Of a DNA stretch of 64,000 bases, positions 52,914 to 62,268 are shown piece by piece; position 1 is the first letter of the stretch; every line of letters begins with the position of its first letter. Made by a program: the position numbers and the translations under genes. Below the pieces are notes generated by a model. That model worked only from the letters and a program-made list of their open reading frames with translations. It searched no databases and was not told where the DNA came from. Source of the DNA: an uncultured Prevotellaceae bacterium (lineage in GTDB: Bacteria; Bacteroidota; Bacteroidia; Bacteroidales; Bacteroidaceae). Location: NCBI GenBank assembly GCA_947168395.1, contig CAMVLT010000001.1, forward strand, positions 1 to 64,000. The letters are read 5' to 3'.

Positions 52914-54677
52914 TTATTCTTTCTCTTCCATCACCACTTTCAGGTTCAGCTCGTCCAGCTGCTTCTGGTCCAGTTCGCCTGGAGCATCGAGCATGACGTC
53001 GCGGCCGGAGTTGTTCTTCGGGAAGGCTATGCAGTCGCGGATGCTGTCGAGCCCCGCCATGAGCGACACAAAGCGATCGAGACCGAAGGCGAGACCGGCA
53101 TGAGGGGGTGCGCCATACTTGAAGGCGTTGATGAGGAATCCGAACTGTGCCATTGCCTTCTCGGGGGTGAAGCCAAGAATCTGGAACATCTTTTCCTGCA
53201 GTTTGCCGTCGTGTATACGGAGTGAGCCACCGCCCACCTCGACGCCGTTGCAGACGAAGTCGTAGGCTACGGCGCGAACTTTTTCGGGAGCCGTGTCCAA
53301 GAGGGGAATGTCGTCGGGGTTGGGCAGAGTGAAGGGATGGTGGGTAGCCATGAGCCGCTGCTCCTCGTCACTCCACTCGAAGAGCGGGAAGTCGACTATC
53401 CAGAGGCAGACGAACTTGTCCTTGTCGCGCAGTCCGAGCCGTTCGCCCATTTCCAAGCGGAGGGTGCAAAGCTGTACGCGGGTCTTGTTGGGCTGGTCGC
53501 CGCTCATGATGAGCACCAGGTCGCCGTCGTTGGCCCCCATTGCTGCCTTGAGCTGCTGCCACACTTCGGGTGCGTAGAACTTGTCGATGCTGGACTTGAC
53601 GGTGCCGTCGGCGTTGAACTTGACGTAGACCAGGCCCTTGGCACCTACCTGTGGACGCTTCACGAAGTCGGTGAGCTGGTCGAGCTGCTTGCGGGTGTAG
53701 TCGGCACAGCCGGGCACGCAGATGCCGCCAATATACTGGGCATCGTTGAATACGGGGAAGGTTCCCGTGCCCTTGAGCACGTCCATCAGTTCGACGAACT
53801 CCATGCCGAAGCGCAGGTCGGGCTTGTCGGAGCCGAATCGGCGCATGGCCTCGTGCCACGTCATGCGCTGCAGCGGTGGCAGCTCCACGCCGCGCACCTC
53901 TTTAAATAAGTGACGGGCCAGGCCTTCGAAGATTTCGAGCACGTCCTCCTGGTCGGCAAACGACATTTCGCAGTCAATCTGTGTGAACTCAGGCTGACGG
54001 TCGGCACGCAGGTCCTCGTCGCGGAAGCACTTGGCTATCTGGAAGTAACGGTCGAAGCCTGAGACCATGAGCAGCTGCTTCAGCGTCTGCGGCGACTGGG
54101 GCAAGGCGTAGAACTGTCCGGGATTCATGCGGCTGGGCACCACGAAGTCGCGTGCTCCCTCGGGCGTTGAGCCGATGAGGATAGGCGTCTCGACCTCGAT
54201 GAAGTTGAGGTTGTCGAGGAAGTTGCGGATAAGGATGGTCATGCGGTGTCGCAGCTCCAGGTTCTTGCGCACACAGGAGCGGCGCAGGTCGAGGTAACGG
54301 TACTTCATGCGTATGTCGTCGCCGCCGTCGGTCTGGTCCTCAATGGTGAACGGGGGTGTCAGACTCTCGCTGAGAATATTGAGCCCTGAGGCCAGAATCT
54401 CGATGTCGCCCGTAGGCATCTTGGGATTCTTCGACTGTCGCTCGCTGACGGTGCCCGTCACCTGCACGCAGAACTCTCGGCCCAGCTTGTTGGCCCGCTC
54501 ACAGAGCTGAGCATCCTTCGACTCGTCGAACACCAGCTGCGTCAGGCCGTAACGGTCGCGCAGGTCGACAAAGGTCATACCTCCCATTTTTCGGGTGCGC
54601 TGCACCCATCCGGCCAAGGTCACCTCACGACCGGCATCGGTGAGCCTTAGCTCACCACAAGTGTTTGTCCTATACAT
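52914..54677 (-). CDS. aspS: Aspartyl-tRNA synthetase
   Basis: Charges tRNA-Asp with aspartate in the cytoplasm. The full length of 587 residues fits the bacterial type. The N-terminal OB-fold is [20 protein letters not shown]; class II motif 2 is [20 protein letters not shown]; the bacterial GAD insertion lies in the middle; motif 3 is [18 protein letters not shown]. The C-terminal [19 protein letters not shown] is standard. A TACCTTTG box (54710-54717) stands 32 bp before the start. It is divergent from the nucleotidase gene. Confidence 0.98.
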   Translation of the reverse strand: MYRTNTCGELRLTDAGREVTLAGWVQRTRKMGGMTFVDLRDRYGLTQLVFDESKDAQLCERANKLGREFCVQVTGTVSERQSKNPKMPTGDIEILASGLNILSESLTPPFTIEDQTDGGDDIRMKYRYLDLRRSCVRKNLELRHRMTILIRNFLDNLNFIEVETPILIGSTPEGARDFVVPSRMNPGQFYALPQSPQTLKQLLMVSGFDRYFQIAKCFRDEDLRADRQPEFTQIDCEMSFADQEDVLEIFEGLARHLFKEVRGVELPPLQRMTWHEAMRRFGSDKPDLRFGMEFVELMDVLKGTGTFPVFNDAQYIGGICVPGCADYTRKQLDQLTDFVKRPQVGAKGLVYVKFNADGTVKSSIDKFYAPEVWQQLKAAMGANDGDLVLIMSGDQPNKTRVQLCTLRLEMGERLGLRDKDKFVCLWIVDFPLFEWSDEEQRLMATHHPFTLPNPDDIPLLDTAPEKVRAVAYDFVCNGVEVGGGSLRIHDGKLQEKMFQILGFTPEKAMAQFGFLINAFKYGAPPHAGLAFGLDRFVSLMAGLDSIRDCIAFPKNNSGRDVMLDAPGELDQKQLDELNLKVVMEEKE

Positions 54678-54789
54678 CTTTTATAATATGTTTTTGAGAA
54701 TTTCGGGTGCAAAGGTACAAAATAATTGAGAATTGACCACTGATTATTGAATTTTTTTTGTATCTTTGCACACGATTACCTACCGAACT

Positions 54790-56217
54790 ATGATACGAAA
54801 GCGATATATCCTAAGTCTGCTGCTGTTGTTGGCAACTGTTGTACACGGTCAGAAGCGCGAGGTTCACATCCTTGCTGTCAACGACATACATGCCGCCCTC
54901 GAGGGCATGCCCCAACTGGTGGCCATCATCGACAGCCTGCGCACATGCTACCCGTCGCTACTGGTGTTTTCGGCCGGTGACAACATCACTGGCAATCCGC
55001 TGAGCGACAGGTACGAGCCATCGTCCTACCCCATCGTGTCGCTGATGAACCTGGCAGGCTTCAACGGCTCGGCCGTAGGCAACCATGAGTTCGACACCTA
55101 CTCGCTGCCCGGGCTCTGCGGACTCTCCGCCTTCCGCTACATCTGCGCCAACATGACGGCTGACGACTCCAGCGGCGTACACACCGTGCCCTGCCAGGTG
55201 TTCGATGCCGAAGGCGTGAAAGTGGGCGTAGTGGGTGCCGTACAGATTAACGCGAACGGCACGCCCAATGCCCACCCCGACATGTTCCGGGGGCTGAAGT
55301 TCATGTCGCCGTTCGAGGCCGTCGGACGCTACGAGTGGCTGAGCCGCGAGTGCGACGTCACCGTTCTGCTATCGCACGTGGGTTATCAGGAGGACATCAT
55401 GCTGGCCGACATGTACCCCTGGTTAGACGTCATCATAGGCGGCCACACCCACCGCCAGCTGTCGGAGAAGGAACCGCTGCACAACGGCGTGCTCGTCACC
55501 CAGAACCGTAACCTGCTGAACCGTGCCGTCCACATCACGCTGACCGTGGACAGCGGGCGCGTCACCGACAAGACCGCCGAATACATCATGGTGCGCTCAT
55601 TCCCCAAGACGAACAAGGTGGCCGAGGCGATGGTGCGCGAGTTTACGGAGAACCCCTACTTCAAGCGCGTGCTGAGCCATGCCGAGGCACCGTTCAGCAA
55701 CCGCAACGAAATAGGCACGATGGTGTGCGACGCCCTGATGGACGAGACGGGGGCCGACATTGCCCTGCTGAACTTTAAAGGCATCCGAGTCACGAAACTG
55801 CCCGCCGGCGACATCAGCATCGGTGACATCTACGAGATAGACCCCTTCGGCAGCAACATCGTGACACTGACCATGAAAGGCGACGAGCTGGAACAGTTCA
55901 TCATCAAGTACGGCCAGATGAACACCTACAAGTTCCCCCACTTAGGCGGCATGCTGGCCGACGTGACACTCGACGCCCCCGGCAGCAACGACATTACGGC
56001 GGTGAAGCTGAGGGCGGCCGACGGCGGCAAATTCAACCGCAAGAAGACCTACCGCGTAGTGACCAACTCGTACGTCATAGCCACCAACAAGATGCCGCTG
56101 AAGGACACGCCCACCGTGCTGAACGCCTCCACCACGGATGCCGTCATACAGTACTTAGAGCAGCATCCGGCGGTGAACTATCAGGGCAAGAGTACGGTCC
56201 GCTACGTCACCAAATAA
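54790..56217 (+). CDS. Periplasmic 5'-nucleotidase-like metallophosphoesterase (UshA family)
   Basis: An exported protein of 475 residues (signal peptide MIRKRYILSLLLLLATVVHG). The metallophosphoesterase domain has VHILAVNDIHAAL, FSAGDNITGN, VGNHEFD, LLSHVGYQED and IIGGHTHR, which together give the two-metal site. The C-terminal 5'-nucleotidase domain has VCDALMDETGADIALLN and SIGDIYEIDPFGSNIVTLTM. It would release nucleosides or phosphate from nucleotides in the periplasm. ATG at 54790 is chosen because the leader begins there and a TATCTTTG box is at 54761-54768. Confidence 0.9.
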   Translation: MIRKRYILSLLLLLATVVHGQKREVHILAVNDIHAALEGMPQLVAIIDSLRTCYPSLLVFSAGDNITGNPLSDRYEPSSYPIVSLMNLAGFNGSAVGNHEFDTYSLPGLCGLSAFRYICANMTADDSSGVHTVPCQVFDAEGVKVGVVGAVQINANGTPNAHPDMFRGLKFMSPFEAVGRYEWLSRECDVTVLLSHVGYQEDIMLADMYPWLDVIIGGHTHRQLSEKEPLHNGVLVTQNRNLLNRAVHITLTVDSGRVTDKTAEYIMVRSFPKTNKVAEAMVREFTENPYFKRVLSHAEAPFSNRNEIGTMVCDALMDETGADIALLNFKGIRVTKLPAGDISIGDIYEIDPFGSNIVTLTMKGDELEQFIIKYGQMNTYKFPHLGGMLADVTLDAPGSNDITAVKLRAADGGKFNRKKTYRVVTNSYVIATNKMPLKDTPTVLNASTTDAVIQYLEQHPAVNYQGKSTVRYVTK

Positions 56218-56243
56218 AAAATACGCGTTTTTACAGACGAAAA

Positions 56244-56275
56244 TTTGGTAGTAAAGAAATAAATCGTTATTTTTG
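56244..56275 (+). promoter_or_regulatory. Promoter of the GH3 gene
   Basis: TTTG (56244-56247), 20 bp, TATTTTTG (56268-56275), a full consensus match. About 85 bases of leader follow before the start at 56364. The leader holds ACTTTAGTTATATAAAAGT, a weak hairpin, and a seven-codon ORF (ATG at 56305). Confidence 0.75.
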
Positions 56276-56363
56276 CAGCATATTTTTCGTAAACGAAAGC
56301 AGACATGAATATAACTTTAGTTATATAAAAGTTGAAAGAAGACTAATGTGAATACAACCCTCA

Positions 56364-58751
56364 ATGATAAAGGAAATTAAGATGATGTGCATGACCGCAC
56401 TTTTGGCAGGCTGCAACGCCGCTACCGACATGGAACAACAGATTGACGAGCTATACGGCAAGATGTCGCAGGAGGAGCGGATTGCCCAGCTGAGAAGCAT
56501 CTACATGGACGACCTCTTCGACGAGAAGGGACAATTGGACACAGCGAGGTGCCGGCAGCTGATACCCTACGGCATAGGCCACTTCTCGCAGTTCTGCATG
56601 CAGAAGCCCCGCGACCCCAACGAGTTGCGCGACCGTGTGGCCGCCATACAGGACTGGCTGATGCGGAACACGCCGAACGGCATACCGGCACTCTGTCACG
56701 AGGAAGTGCTGACGGGCGTCAACACCCGTGGTGCCACCATCTATCCGCAGCAGATAGGTCAGGCCTGCTCGTTCAATCCCGAACTGGCCGAGCTGAAGAC
56801 ACAGCAGACGGCCACCGCCATGCGCCGCATGGGGGGCGTGCTGTCGCTGTCGCCGATGGTCGACGTGTGCCGCACGCCCAGCTTCAACCGCTTAGAAGAG
56901 TCCTACGGCGAGGACGGCTACCTGTCGGCAGTGATGGGCGTGGCCTTCGCCAAGGGCCTGCAACAGGGTGACATGAAAAAGGGCGTGGGAGCCTGTTCGA
57001 AGCACTACTTAGGCTACGGCGGCGGTGGTGATGCCAACGAGAAAGAAATGATGGAGGAGATATTGCTGCCCCACGAGACGATGATACGTCTGGCCGGCAG
57101 CAAGGCGGTGATGCCGGGCTACCATGCCGTACATGGCACCAACTGCGTAGCTAACAGCGAGATACTGCAGGACATACTGCGCGACTATGTAGGCTTCGAC
57201 GGCATGGTGGTCAGCGACTATACGGCCATTGACCAGCTGCCTGATCTGGCAGACCCTGTGCAAAAGGCAGCGGCGGCCATCAATGGCGGCAATGATGTAG
57301 ACTTCCCCACCGGCTCCAACTACCAGCACCTGCAGGAAGCCATCGACCAGGGACAGGTGAAGCCCGAAGTGCTGGAGCGTGCCGTGAAGAACGTGCTACG
57401 GCAGAAGTTCCGCGCCGGGCTGTTCGACAAGAACCCCTACCTGTACAGCATTGAGCAGATTACACTCGACACGCCCGAGGAACGGCAGACGGCCTACGAC
57501 ATAGCTACCCAGTCGGTGGTGCTGCTCAAGAACAACGGCATCCTCCCCCTCTCTCTTCACGCTTCGCCCGTCACCATCCTCTTGACTGGTCCCAACGCCA
57601 ACACGATGTGGGCCATGTGCGGCGACTACTCGTTCCCCGCCATGACCTACTTCTGGAAGCGGAACATGGAAGACCTCGACCATCCGCACGTGGTCACCCT
57701 CAAGGAAGGCTTGGAGAAAACCCTCTCAACGTTGAACGCGCCGCTCGACCAAAGGACGCTTGCAAGGCAAGAACGTCCAACGTTCAACATTCTCTACTCC
57801 CGAGGCTGCGACTGGACGGAGGAGATTGAGACAAAGTTCTCGGAACTGGGCGACGAACGTGCCTGGGAGTACGAACTGCTGCACCGCAAGGTGGACTCGG
57901 GCGAGAATGCCGACAAGGCCGAAGCCCTCGGCATGGCCAAGCGTAGCGACATAATCATTGCCGCCGTCGGCGAGAACGTGATGCTGTGTGGCGAGAACCG
58001 CGACCGGCAAGGACTGCGCCTGCCCGGCCGTCAGGAGGAGTACGTCAAGGAGCTGCTCAATACGGGCAAACCCGTGGTGCTGGTCATCTTCGGCGGTCGT
58101 GCCCAGGTGGTGTCGGGCATTGCCGAACGCTGTGCCGCCGTCATTCAGGCCTGGTATCCTGGCGAGGAGGGCGGCAACGCCGTAGCCGACATACTCTGCG
58201 GCAAGGTGTCACCCTCGGCGAAGCTCTCGGTCAGCTATCCCAACGCCGAGGTCTACGAGCCGATGTGCTACAACTACTCGGCACAGCAGGACGCTCGCGT
58301 CCAGTGGCCGTTCGGCTATGGTTTGAGCTATACTACCTTTGAGTACAGCAACCTGAAGATGGCCGAGGAAGCCAAAACCACCGACGAGGCCATCACCCTG
58401 ACGTTCGAGGTGAAGAACACGGGCATGATGGCTGCCGACGAGATAGCCCAGATATACCTCTCGCCCACAGCTGCCGACCAGCCAATACGTCCCATCCAGC
58501 TACAGGGCTTTGCCCGTGTGCCGCTGCAACCCGGTGAGCGCAAGACGGTGAAGGTGAGGCTCAACACCGAACAGTTCGGATACTACACCAACGAGGGGCA
58601 GCGCCAGTGGAACATCTGCCCTGGCACTTACGCCGTCAAGGTGGCAGCCTCGTCGACCGACATACGCCTCCAGAAGCAGGTCACACTGAAAGGCGGCCCC
58701 GTCGCCAAGCCCCTGCGCGACCGCTACTTCTCGGAAGCTACCGTGCAATAA
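56364..58751 (+). CDS. Glycoside hydrolase family 3 lipoprotein (beta-glucosidase/xylosidase-like)
   Basis: A protein of 795 residues with a short leader and lipobox (MMCMTALLAGC), so it should be membrane-anchored. The first GH3 domain has GIPALCHEEVLTGVN, SKHYLGYGGGG and the nucleophile Asp in GFDGMVVSDYTAI. The second domain has LPLSLHASPVTILLTGPNAN, and the C-terminal fibronectin-III-like domain starts after WPFGYGLSYTTFEYSNL. Residues about 455-476 (TLNAPLDQRTLARQERPTFN) are encoded by a palindromic repeat and appear to be an insertion. With the GH31 alpha-xylosidase and xylBA it suggests breakdown of xyloglucan or arabinoxylan oligosaccharides. The exact sugar is not readable. Confidence 0.92.
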   Translation: MIKEIKMMCMTALLAGCNAATDMEQQIDELYGKMSQEERIAQLRSIYMDDLFDEKGQLDTARCRQLIPYGIGHFSQFCMQKPRDPNELRDRVAAIQDWLMRNTPNGIPALCHEEVLTGVNTRGATIYPQQIGQACSFNPELAELKTQQTATAMRRMGGVLSLSPMVDVCRTPSFNRLEESYGEDGYLSAVMGVAFAKGLQQGDMKKGVGACSKHYLGYGGGGDANEKEMMEEILLPHETMIRLAGSKAVMPGYHAVHGTNCVANSEILQDILRDYVGFDGMVVSDYTAIDQLPDLADPVQKAAAAINGGNDVDFPTGSNYQHLQEAIDQGQVKPEVLERAVKNVLRQKFRAGLFDKNPYLYSIEQITLDTPEERQTAYDIATQSVVLLKNNGILPLSLHASPVTILLTGPNANTMWAMCGDYSFPAMTYFWKRNMEDLDHPHVVTLKEGLEKTLSTLNAPLDQRTLARQERPTFNILYSRGCDWTEEIETKFSELGDERAWEYELLHRKVDSGENADKAEALGMAKRSDIIIAAVGENVMLCGENRDRQGLRLPGRQEEYVKELLNTGKPVVLVIFGGRAQVVSGIAERCAAVIQAWYPGEEGGNAVADILCGKVSPSAKLSVSYPNAEVYEPMCYNYSAQQDARVQWPFGYGLSYTTFEYSNLKMAEEAKTTDEAITLTFEVKNTGMMAADEIAQIYLSPTAADQPIRPIQLQGFARVPLQPGERKTVKVRLNTEQFGYYTNEGQRQWNICPGTYAVKVAASSTDIRLQKQVTLKGGPVAKPLRDRYFSEATVQ
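57727..57791. repeat. In-frame palindromic repeat inside the GH3 gene
   Basis: Outer arms CAACGTTGAACG (57727-57738) and CGTTCAACATT (57781-57791) pair at 10 of 11 positions. An inner hairpin GGACGCTTGC/GCAAGAACGTCC lies at 57754-57778. The right arm CAACGTTCAACATT is close to the tandem unit at the window start. The reading frame stays open across it. Confidence 0.75.
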
Positions 58752-58767
58752 ATGGGCAACGGACAAA

Positions 58768-58791
58768 CACGGACAGAAAAAGAAGTCCGTG
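58768..58791. repeat. Short CACGGAC hairpin after the GH3 gene
   Basis: CACGGAC (58768-58774), 10 bases, GTCCGTG (58785-58791), preceded by another ACGGAC. There is no T run. Related to the longer hairpin at 52201-52244. Confidence 0.6.
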
Positions 58792-58839
58792 AGAATCCGA
58801 TGCTAAAAGTGAAATAGTATAACCCTAAATAGTAAAATT

Positions 58840-59481
58840 ATGAACCTAAATGAAAAATTCGTCATCACGATCAACCGTGAACTCGGCAGTGGTGGCCGCA
58901 CCGTCGGAAGAAAATTAGCCGAGAAGTTAAATGTCCCCTTCTACGACAAGGCCCTGATCAATGCCTTAGAGAAGAAGTACCACCTCACAGTAGAAGAAAT
59001 AGAGCGACTGAAAGGCCGTGAACACAGTTGGTGGGCTGACTTCAAGCGCGTAGTGTCTATCGGCAAGAGCGTATCCGACGAGATCTACTATCAGGTGGAG
59101 ATGGGCGAGGAACCCGACATCCTGACCACCGACGATATGTTCAAGGCCGAGGTGGAGATTCTGAAAGGCATCGCCGAGGATGAGTCGTGCATCGTGGCTG
59201 GCCGCAGCGGCTTCTTCGTGTTCCGCAAGCACCCCAATCACCTGAGCATCCTCATCCAGGCCTCGATGGACTTCCGTGTGGCTCGCGTTGCCCGCAAGAA
59301 GAACATCACCCCCGAGGAGGCCACCAAGATAATCAATAAGGTAGACAAGATGCGCGAGAACTACGTCAACAAATACACCAAGTGCTCACGCTACGACGCC
59401 CGCAACTACGACCTCGTCATCTCGGCCGACGGAAAAACGGAGGATGAGATTGTAGATATCATCCTCCGGTTTATAGGGTAA
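58840..59481 (+). CDS. Cytidylate kinase-like protein
   Basis: A protein of 213 residues of the cytidylate-kinase-like P-loop group: FVITINRELGSGGRTVGRKL carries the phosphate-binding loop, FYDKALINAL follows, and SCIVAGRSGFFVFRKHPNHL and RVARVARKKNITPEEATKII form the core and lid. It is common in Bacteroidota next to unrelated genes and probably phosphorylates a nucleoside monophosphate. It is distinct from the main Cmk. It starts 88 bp after the GH3 gene and converges with the RelA/SpoT gene, 6 bp apart. Confidence 0.88.
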   Translation: MNLNEKFVITINRELGSGGRTVGRKLAEKLNVPFYDKALINALEKKYHLTVEEIERLKGREHSWWADFKRVVSIGKSVSDEIYYQVEMGEEPDILTTDDMFKAEVEILKGIAEDESCIVAGRSGFFVFRKHPNHLSILIQASMDFRVARVARKKNITPEEATKIINKVDKMRENYVNKYTKCSRYDARNYDLVISADGKTEDEIVDIILRFIG

Positions 59482-59487
59482 AGCCTC

Positions 59488-60552
59488 TTACTTCTGAATC
59501 GGCAGCGAGTCGGCCTGTTCCAGTATCATGTCGGCCAACATGGCGTTGGCATCGGCCTTGCCATTGATGGTGTCGTAGACGAACTTCAGGCCGTCACGTC
59601 CGCCGTTGTGCTTCAGCACATACACAAGACACAGGTACTGCAAGCCCACACTCTCAGACAGGATGTCGAGGTCGGTGAGGGCCAGTTGTGACAAAGCCAG
59701 CTGGTAGGCATCGTCGCTGTTCTCCTCGATGAAGCGCTGCACGTCGCCAAGCGTCTCGAAGCCAAACGACTCTAACAGCGGCAGGTACGACATCATCGTC
59801 AGGGGATAGATTTCGGCCTGATTGACGGCGGCAATGCGCTTGTTAAGCCGATTGAAGGGATGTGTGGCGAGGAAACTGCGGAACGAGTCGCCCGACAATG
59901 GAACGTCGTCCAGCCGCCCGCTCTTCACTAACGATTGTATCTGGCGGCGGTAGTCGGTCATCACCGTACGCAGACGGCTAAACTCGTCGTCGGCCAGTTC
60001 CAGCATACCCGCCAAGCGGCTGAACTGCCGCCGGTACTCATCAGGCAACTTCACCTCGCCCTTGTAGCCAATGTCGTGCTCGATGGTCGACCATACGTGC
60101 TGTAGTGCCGTACGCATCTGCAGTTCAAAGCGTATGCTTCCTTCGCGCAGCCGGCAGATGTAGTGCAGCGAGTTGTAGCCAAAGCTGTTCAGCTGGTGCA
60201 ACTTGCGCTTGTCGACACTTTCCTGCCAGTCGACGGAATAGAGGCCCTTGGCAATGGCCGCCACCTTGTCAACCTCGTCGGTATAGAAGGTGATGATGCG
60301 CACGCCCACCAGGTCGGTGATGTCGGTGATACTCCCATACTTCGCGCCCTTCCGCTCCAGTTTCCCAGCCAGCGACTTTTCAGTCTTCACACGGTATTCC
60401 ATAGCGGTGACGTAGATGCCCTGTTGCTGAATGGCATTTCTCAGCAGGTCGTAAACCTTCTGTGCCAGCGGCTCCAGCGTAGGCAGCAGTTCACGGAACT
60501 GCTGCATCAGCGCCTCCCCATGAGGGTCTAATTGAATAGTACTATTATCCAT
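59488..60552 (-). CDS. RelA/SpoT synthetase-domain protein
   Basis: A protein of 354 residues. The (p)ppGpp synthetase core is at about 40-200: YRVKTEKSLAGKLERKG (ATP-binding Arg/Lys), ITDLVGVRIITFYTDE with the catalytic Asp, FGYNSLHYICRL, and FELQMRTALQHVWSTIEHDI with the catalytic Glu. There is no HD hydrolase, TGS or ACT domain. About 150 further C-terminal residues are helical and not recognised. It could be a small alarmone synthetase, or a related toxin-type or nucleotide-modifying enzyme. No antitoxin-like gene is adjacent. No good promoter was seen. Confidence 0.85.
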   Translation of the reverse strand: MDNSTIQLDPHGEALMQQFRELLPTLEPLAQKVYDLLRNAIQQQGIYVTAMEYRVKTEKSLAGKLERKGAKYGSITDITDLVGVRIITFYTDEVDKVAAIAKGLYSVDWQESVDKRKLHQLNSFGYNSLHYICRLREGSIRFELQMRTALQHVWSTIEHDIGYKGEVKLPDEYRRQFSRLAGMLELADDEFSRLRTVMTDYRRQIQSLVKSGRLDDVPLSGDSFRSFLATHPFNRLNKRIAAVNQAEIYPLTMMSYLPLLESFGFETLGDVQRFIEENSDDAYQLALSQLALTDLDILSESVGLQYLCLVYVLKHNGGRDGLKFVYDTINGKADANAMLADMILEQADSLPIQK

Positions 60553-60579
60553 AATTCGGTATTTATCGTAACGGGTTGC

Positions 60580-60628
60580 AAAAAAACAAGAGGCACAGAG
60601 GATAAATGTATGACTCTGTGTCTCTTGT
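60580..60628 (-). terminator. Terminator of the ABC-lipoprotein-MFS unit
   Basis: On the minus strand a 15-bp stem with one mismatch (60614-60628 with 60586-60600, ACAAGAG and CACAGAG arms) and a 13-base loop are followed by a T run (plus-strand A run at 60580-60586). It lies 16 bp after the MFS stop. Confidence 0.88.
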
Positions 60629-60643
60629 CATTGTATTATGTCA

Positions 60644-62266
60644 TTACTCCTTGATGTTCGGCAGTTCGAGGCCGATACCCTTCTTGCGGTCGACGGCCTT
60701 CAGGACGAAGCCCAGCACGAGAGCGGCAACACCGAGGCATGCCAGCATAATGAGCGGGGCGGTGTAGTCGAACTTCGTGGGGTCGGTAACGCCGGGATTG
60801 GTAGCATCAAGCACCTTGCCGATGAGCAGCGGGAAGAGCCACAGACCGATGTTCTGTATCCAGAATATCAAGGCGTAGGCCGAACCTATGACCTTGGCAT
60901 CGACGAGCTTCGGCACACTGGGCCACAAAGAAGCGGGAACCAGCGAGAACGAGGAACCCAGCACCAGAATGGTGACGTAGGCAATGATGATGCCGCCGAC
61001 GGTCGACTCCTTGAACAGGGGCAGCACGAAGGCAAAGGTAAGGTGACAGGCAATGAGCAGCAGCGAACCGAGGATAAGCATCGAGGCAGCCTTACCCTTA
61101 TGGTCGACGTAGCTGCCGAGAATCGGCGTGATGAGCACAGCGAGCAGGGGGAAGACAGCGAAGATGGACTCGGCCGACTGGCGCATGTAGCCCATATAAC
61201 AATAGGTGATGAGTGCCACGATGGAAAGTCCCAAGAGGCCATACTTCATGTTGAGCTTCTTCTGGAAGTTGCTGGCAAAGCCGGCAGCAGCAACGATGAG
61301 CATGATGACGTACTGCACGATGGTGACATCGGGCTGTGCCCAAAAGGAATCGGCGGCAGGGGCTGTCAGCGTCAGGTTGCACTGCAGCATGTTGACGGCA
61401 TACTTCTGGAAGGGGAAGATGGCCGAATAGTAGAGCACGCAAAGCAGGGCGACAAGCCAGAAGCCACTGTCGGTCAGAATCTTACCCAGGTCACTGACCT
61501 TGAAGGGGTCATCCTTCTCCTCAGCCTCACCCGTCTGTGCGTCGAGCTTCTGGTCCATCACGAAGTAGACGATGGTCATGATGAGGGCGATGCACATGAG
61601 CACCACGCCAAAAGCCACCGAACGACTAACGCTGACCTGACCGCCAAGACGGGCAAAGAAGGGCGAGAAAATCATGCAGGTGGCCACGCCAAGACGAGCC
61701 AGTGCCATTTCCGAACCCATAGCCAATGCCATCTCACGGCCCTTGAACCACTTGACGATACCACGGCTCACCGTGATACCCGCCATCTCGCAGCCGCAGC
61801 CGAAAATCATGAAACCACAGGCAGCGAACTTGGCCGAAGCAGGCATACCCTCATAGAAGGGCGACACACCCAGCTCGTCGAACAGCGGGATGTAGTTGAG
61901 GTTCTGGGTGAACCAGACCTCGAGCGAGCTGCCTATGAAACTATCACTGACAGCATACCACTTGATGCAAGCACCAATCAGCATGACAGCGGCCGATAGC
62001 ACAGCAGTGAAGCGAACCCCCATCTTGTCGAGAATGATACCGGCAAAGATGAGGAAGAACGCAAACACATTCAGGAACACCTCGGAACCCTGCATAGTAC
62101 CAAATGCGGTAGAGTCCCAGCCTCGGGTCTCCTGCATCAGGTCCTTGATGGGCGAGAGGATGTCCATGAAGATGTAGCTGCAGAACATGGCCAAGGCCAA
62201 CAGCAGCAAAGCGCTCCACCGCATAGCGGCGGAGTCGCGTAATGTCTTTTGGATAGCCTGTGACAT
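60644..62266 (-). CDS. MFS transporter
   Basis: An inner membrane protein of 540 residues with about 12-14 helices. Features include SALLLLALAMFCSYIFMDIL, LIFAGIILDKMGVRFTAVLS (the motif A region, D-K-M-G) and SRGIVKWFKGREMALAMGSE. The central cytoplasmic loop is acidic (AQTGEAEEKDDPFK). The substrate is unknown. Proteins of this kind in Bacteroidales are mostly annotated only as MFS. It begins 2 bp after the lipoprotein gene, so the two are co-transcribed. Confidence 0.92.
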   Translation of the reverse strand: MSQAIQKTLRDSAAMRWSALLLLALAMFCSYIFMDILSPIKDLMQETRGWDSTAFGTMQGSEVFLNVFAFFLIFAGIILDKMGVRFTAVLSAAVMLIGACIKWYAVSDSFIGSSLEVWFTQNLNYIPLFDELGVSPFYEGMPASAKFAACGFMIFGCGCEMAGITVSRGIVKWFKGREMALAMGSEMALARLGVATCMIFSPFFARLGGQVSVSRSVAFGVVLMCIALIMTIVYFVMDQKLDAQTGEAEEKDDPFKVSDLGKILTDSGFWLVALLCVLYYSAIFPFQKYAVNMLQCNLTLTAPAADSFWAQPDVTIVQYVIMLIVAAAGFASNFQKKLNMKYGLLGLSIVALITYCYMGYMRQSAESIFAVFPLLAVLITPILGSYVDHKGKAASMLILGSLLLIACHLTFAFVLPLFKESTVGGIIIAYVTILVLGSSFSLVPASLWPSVPKLVDAKVIGSAYALIFWIQNIGLWLFPLLIGKVLDATNPGVTDPTKFDYTAPLIMLACLGVAALVLGFVLKAVDRKKGIGLELPNIKE

Positions 62267-62268
62267 TT

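Noticed and set aside
60638..61999. Open frame of about 450 codons antisense to the MFS gene
   Set aside because: Composition (Gly, Glu, His, Arg) is typical of the complement of a hydrophobic membrane protein; no promoter or motif.
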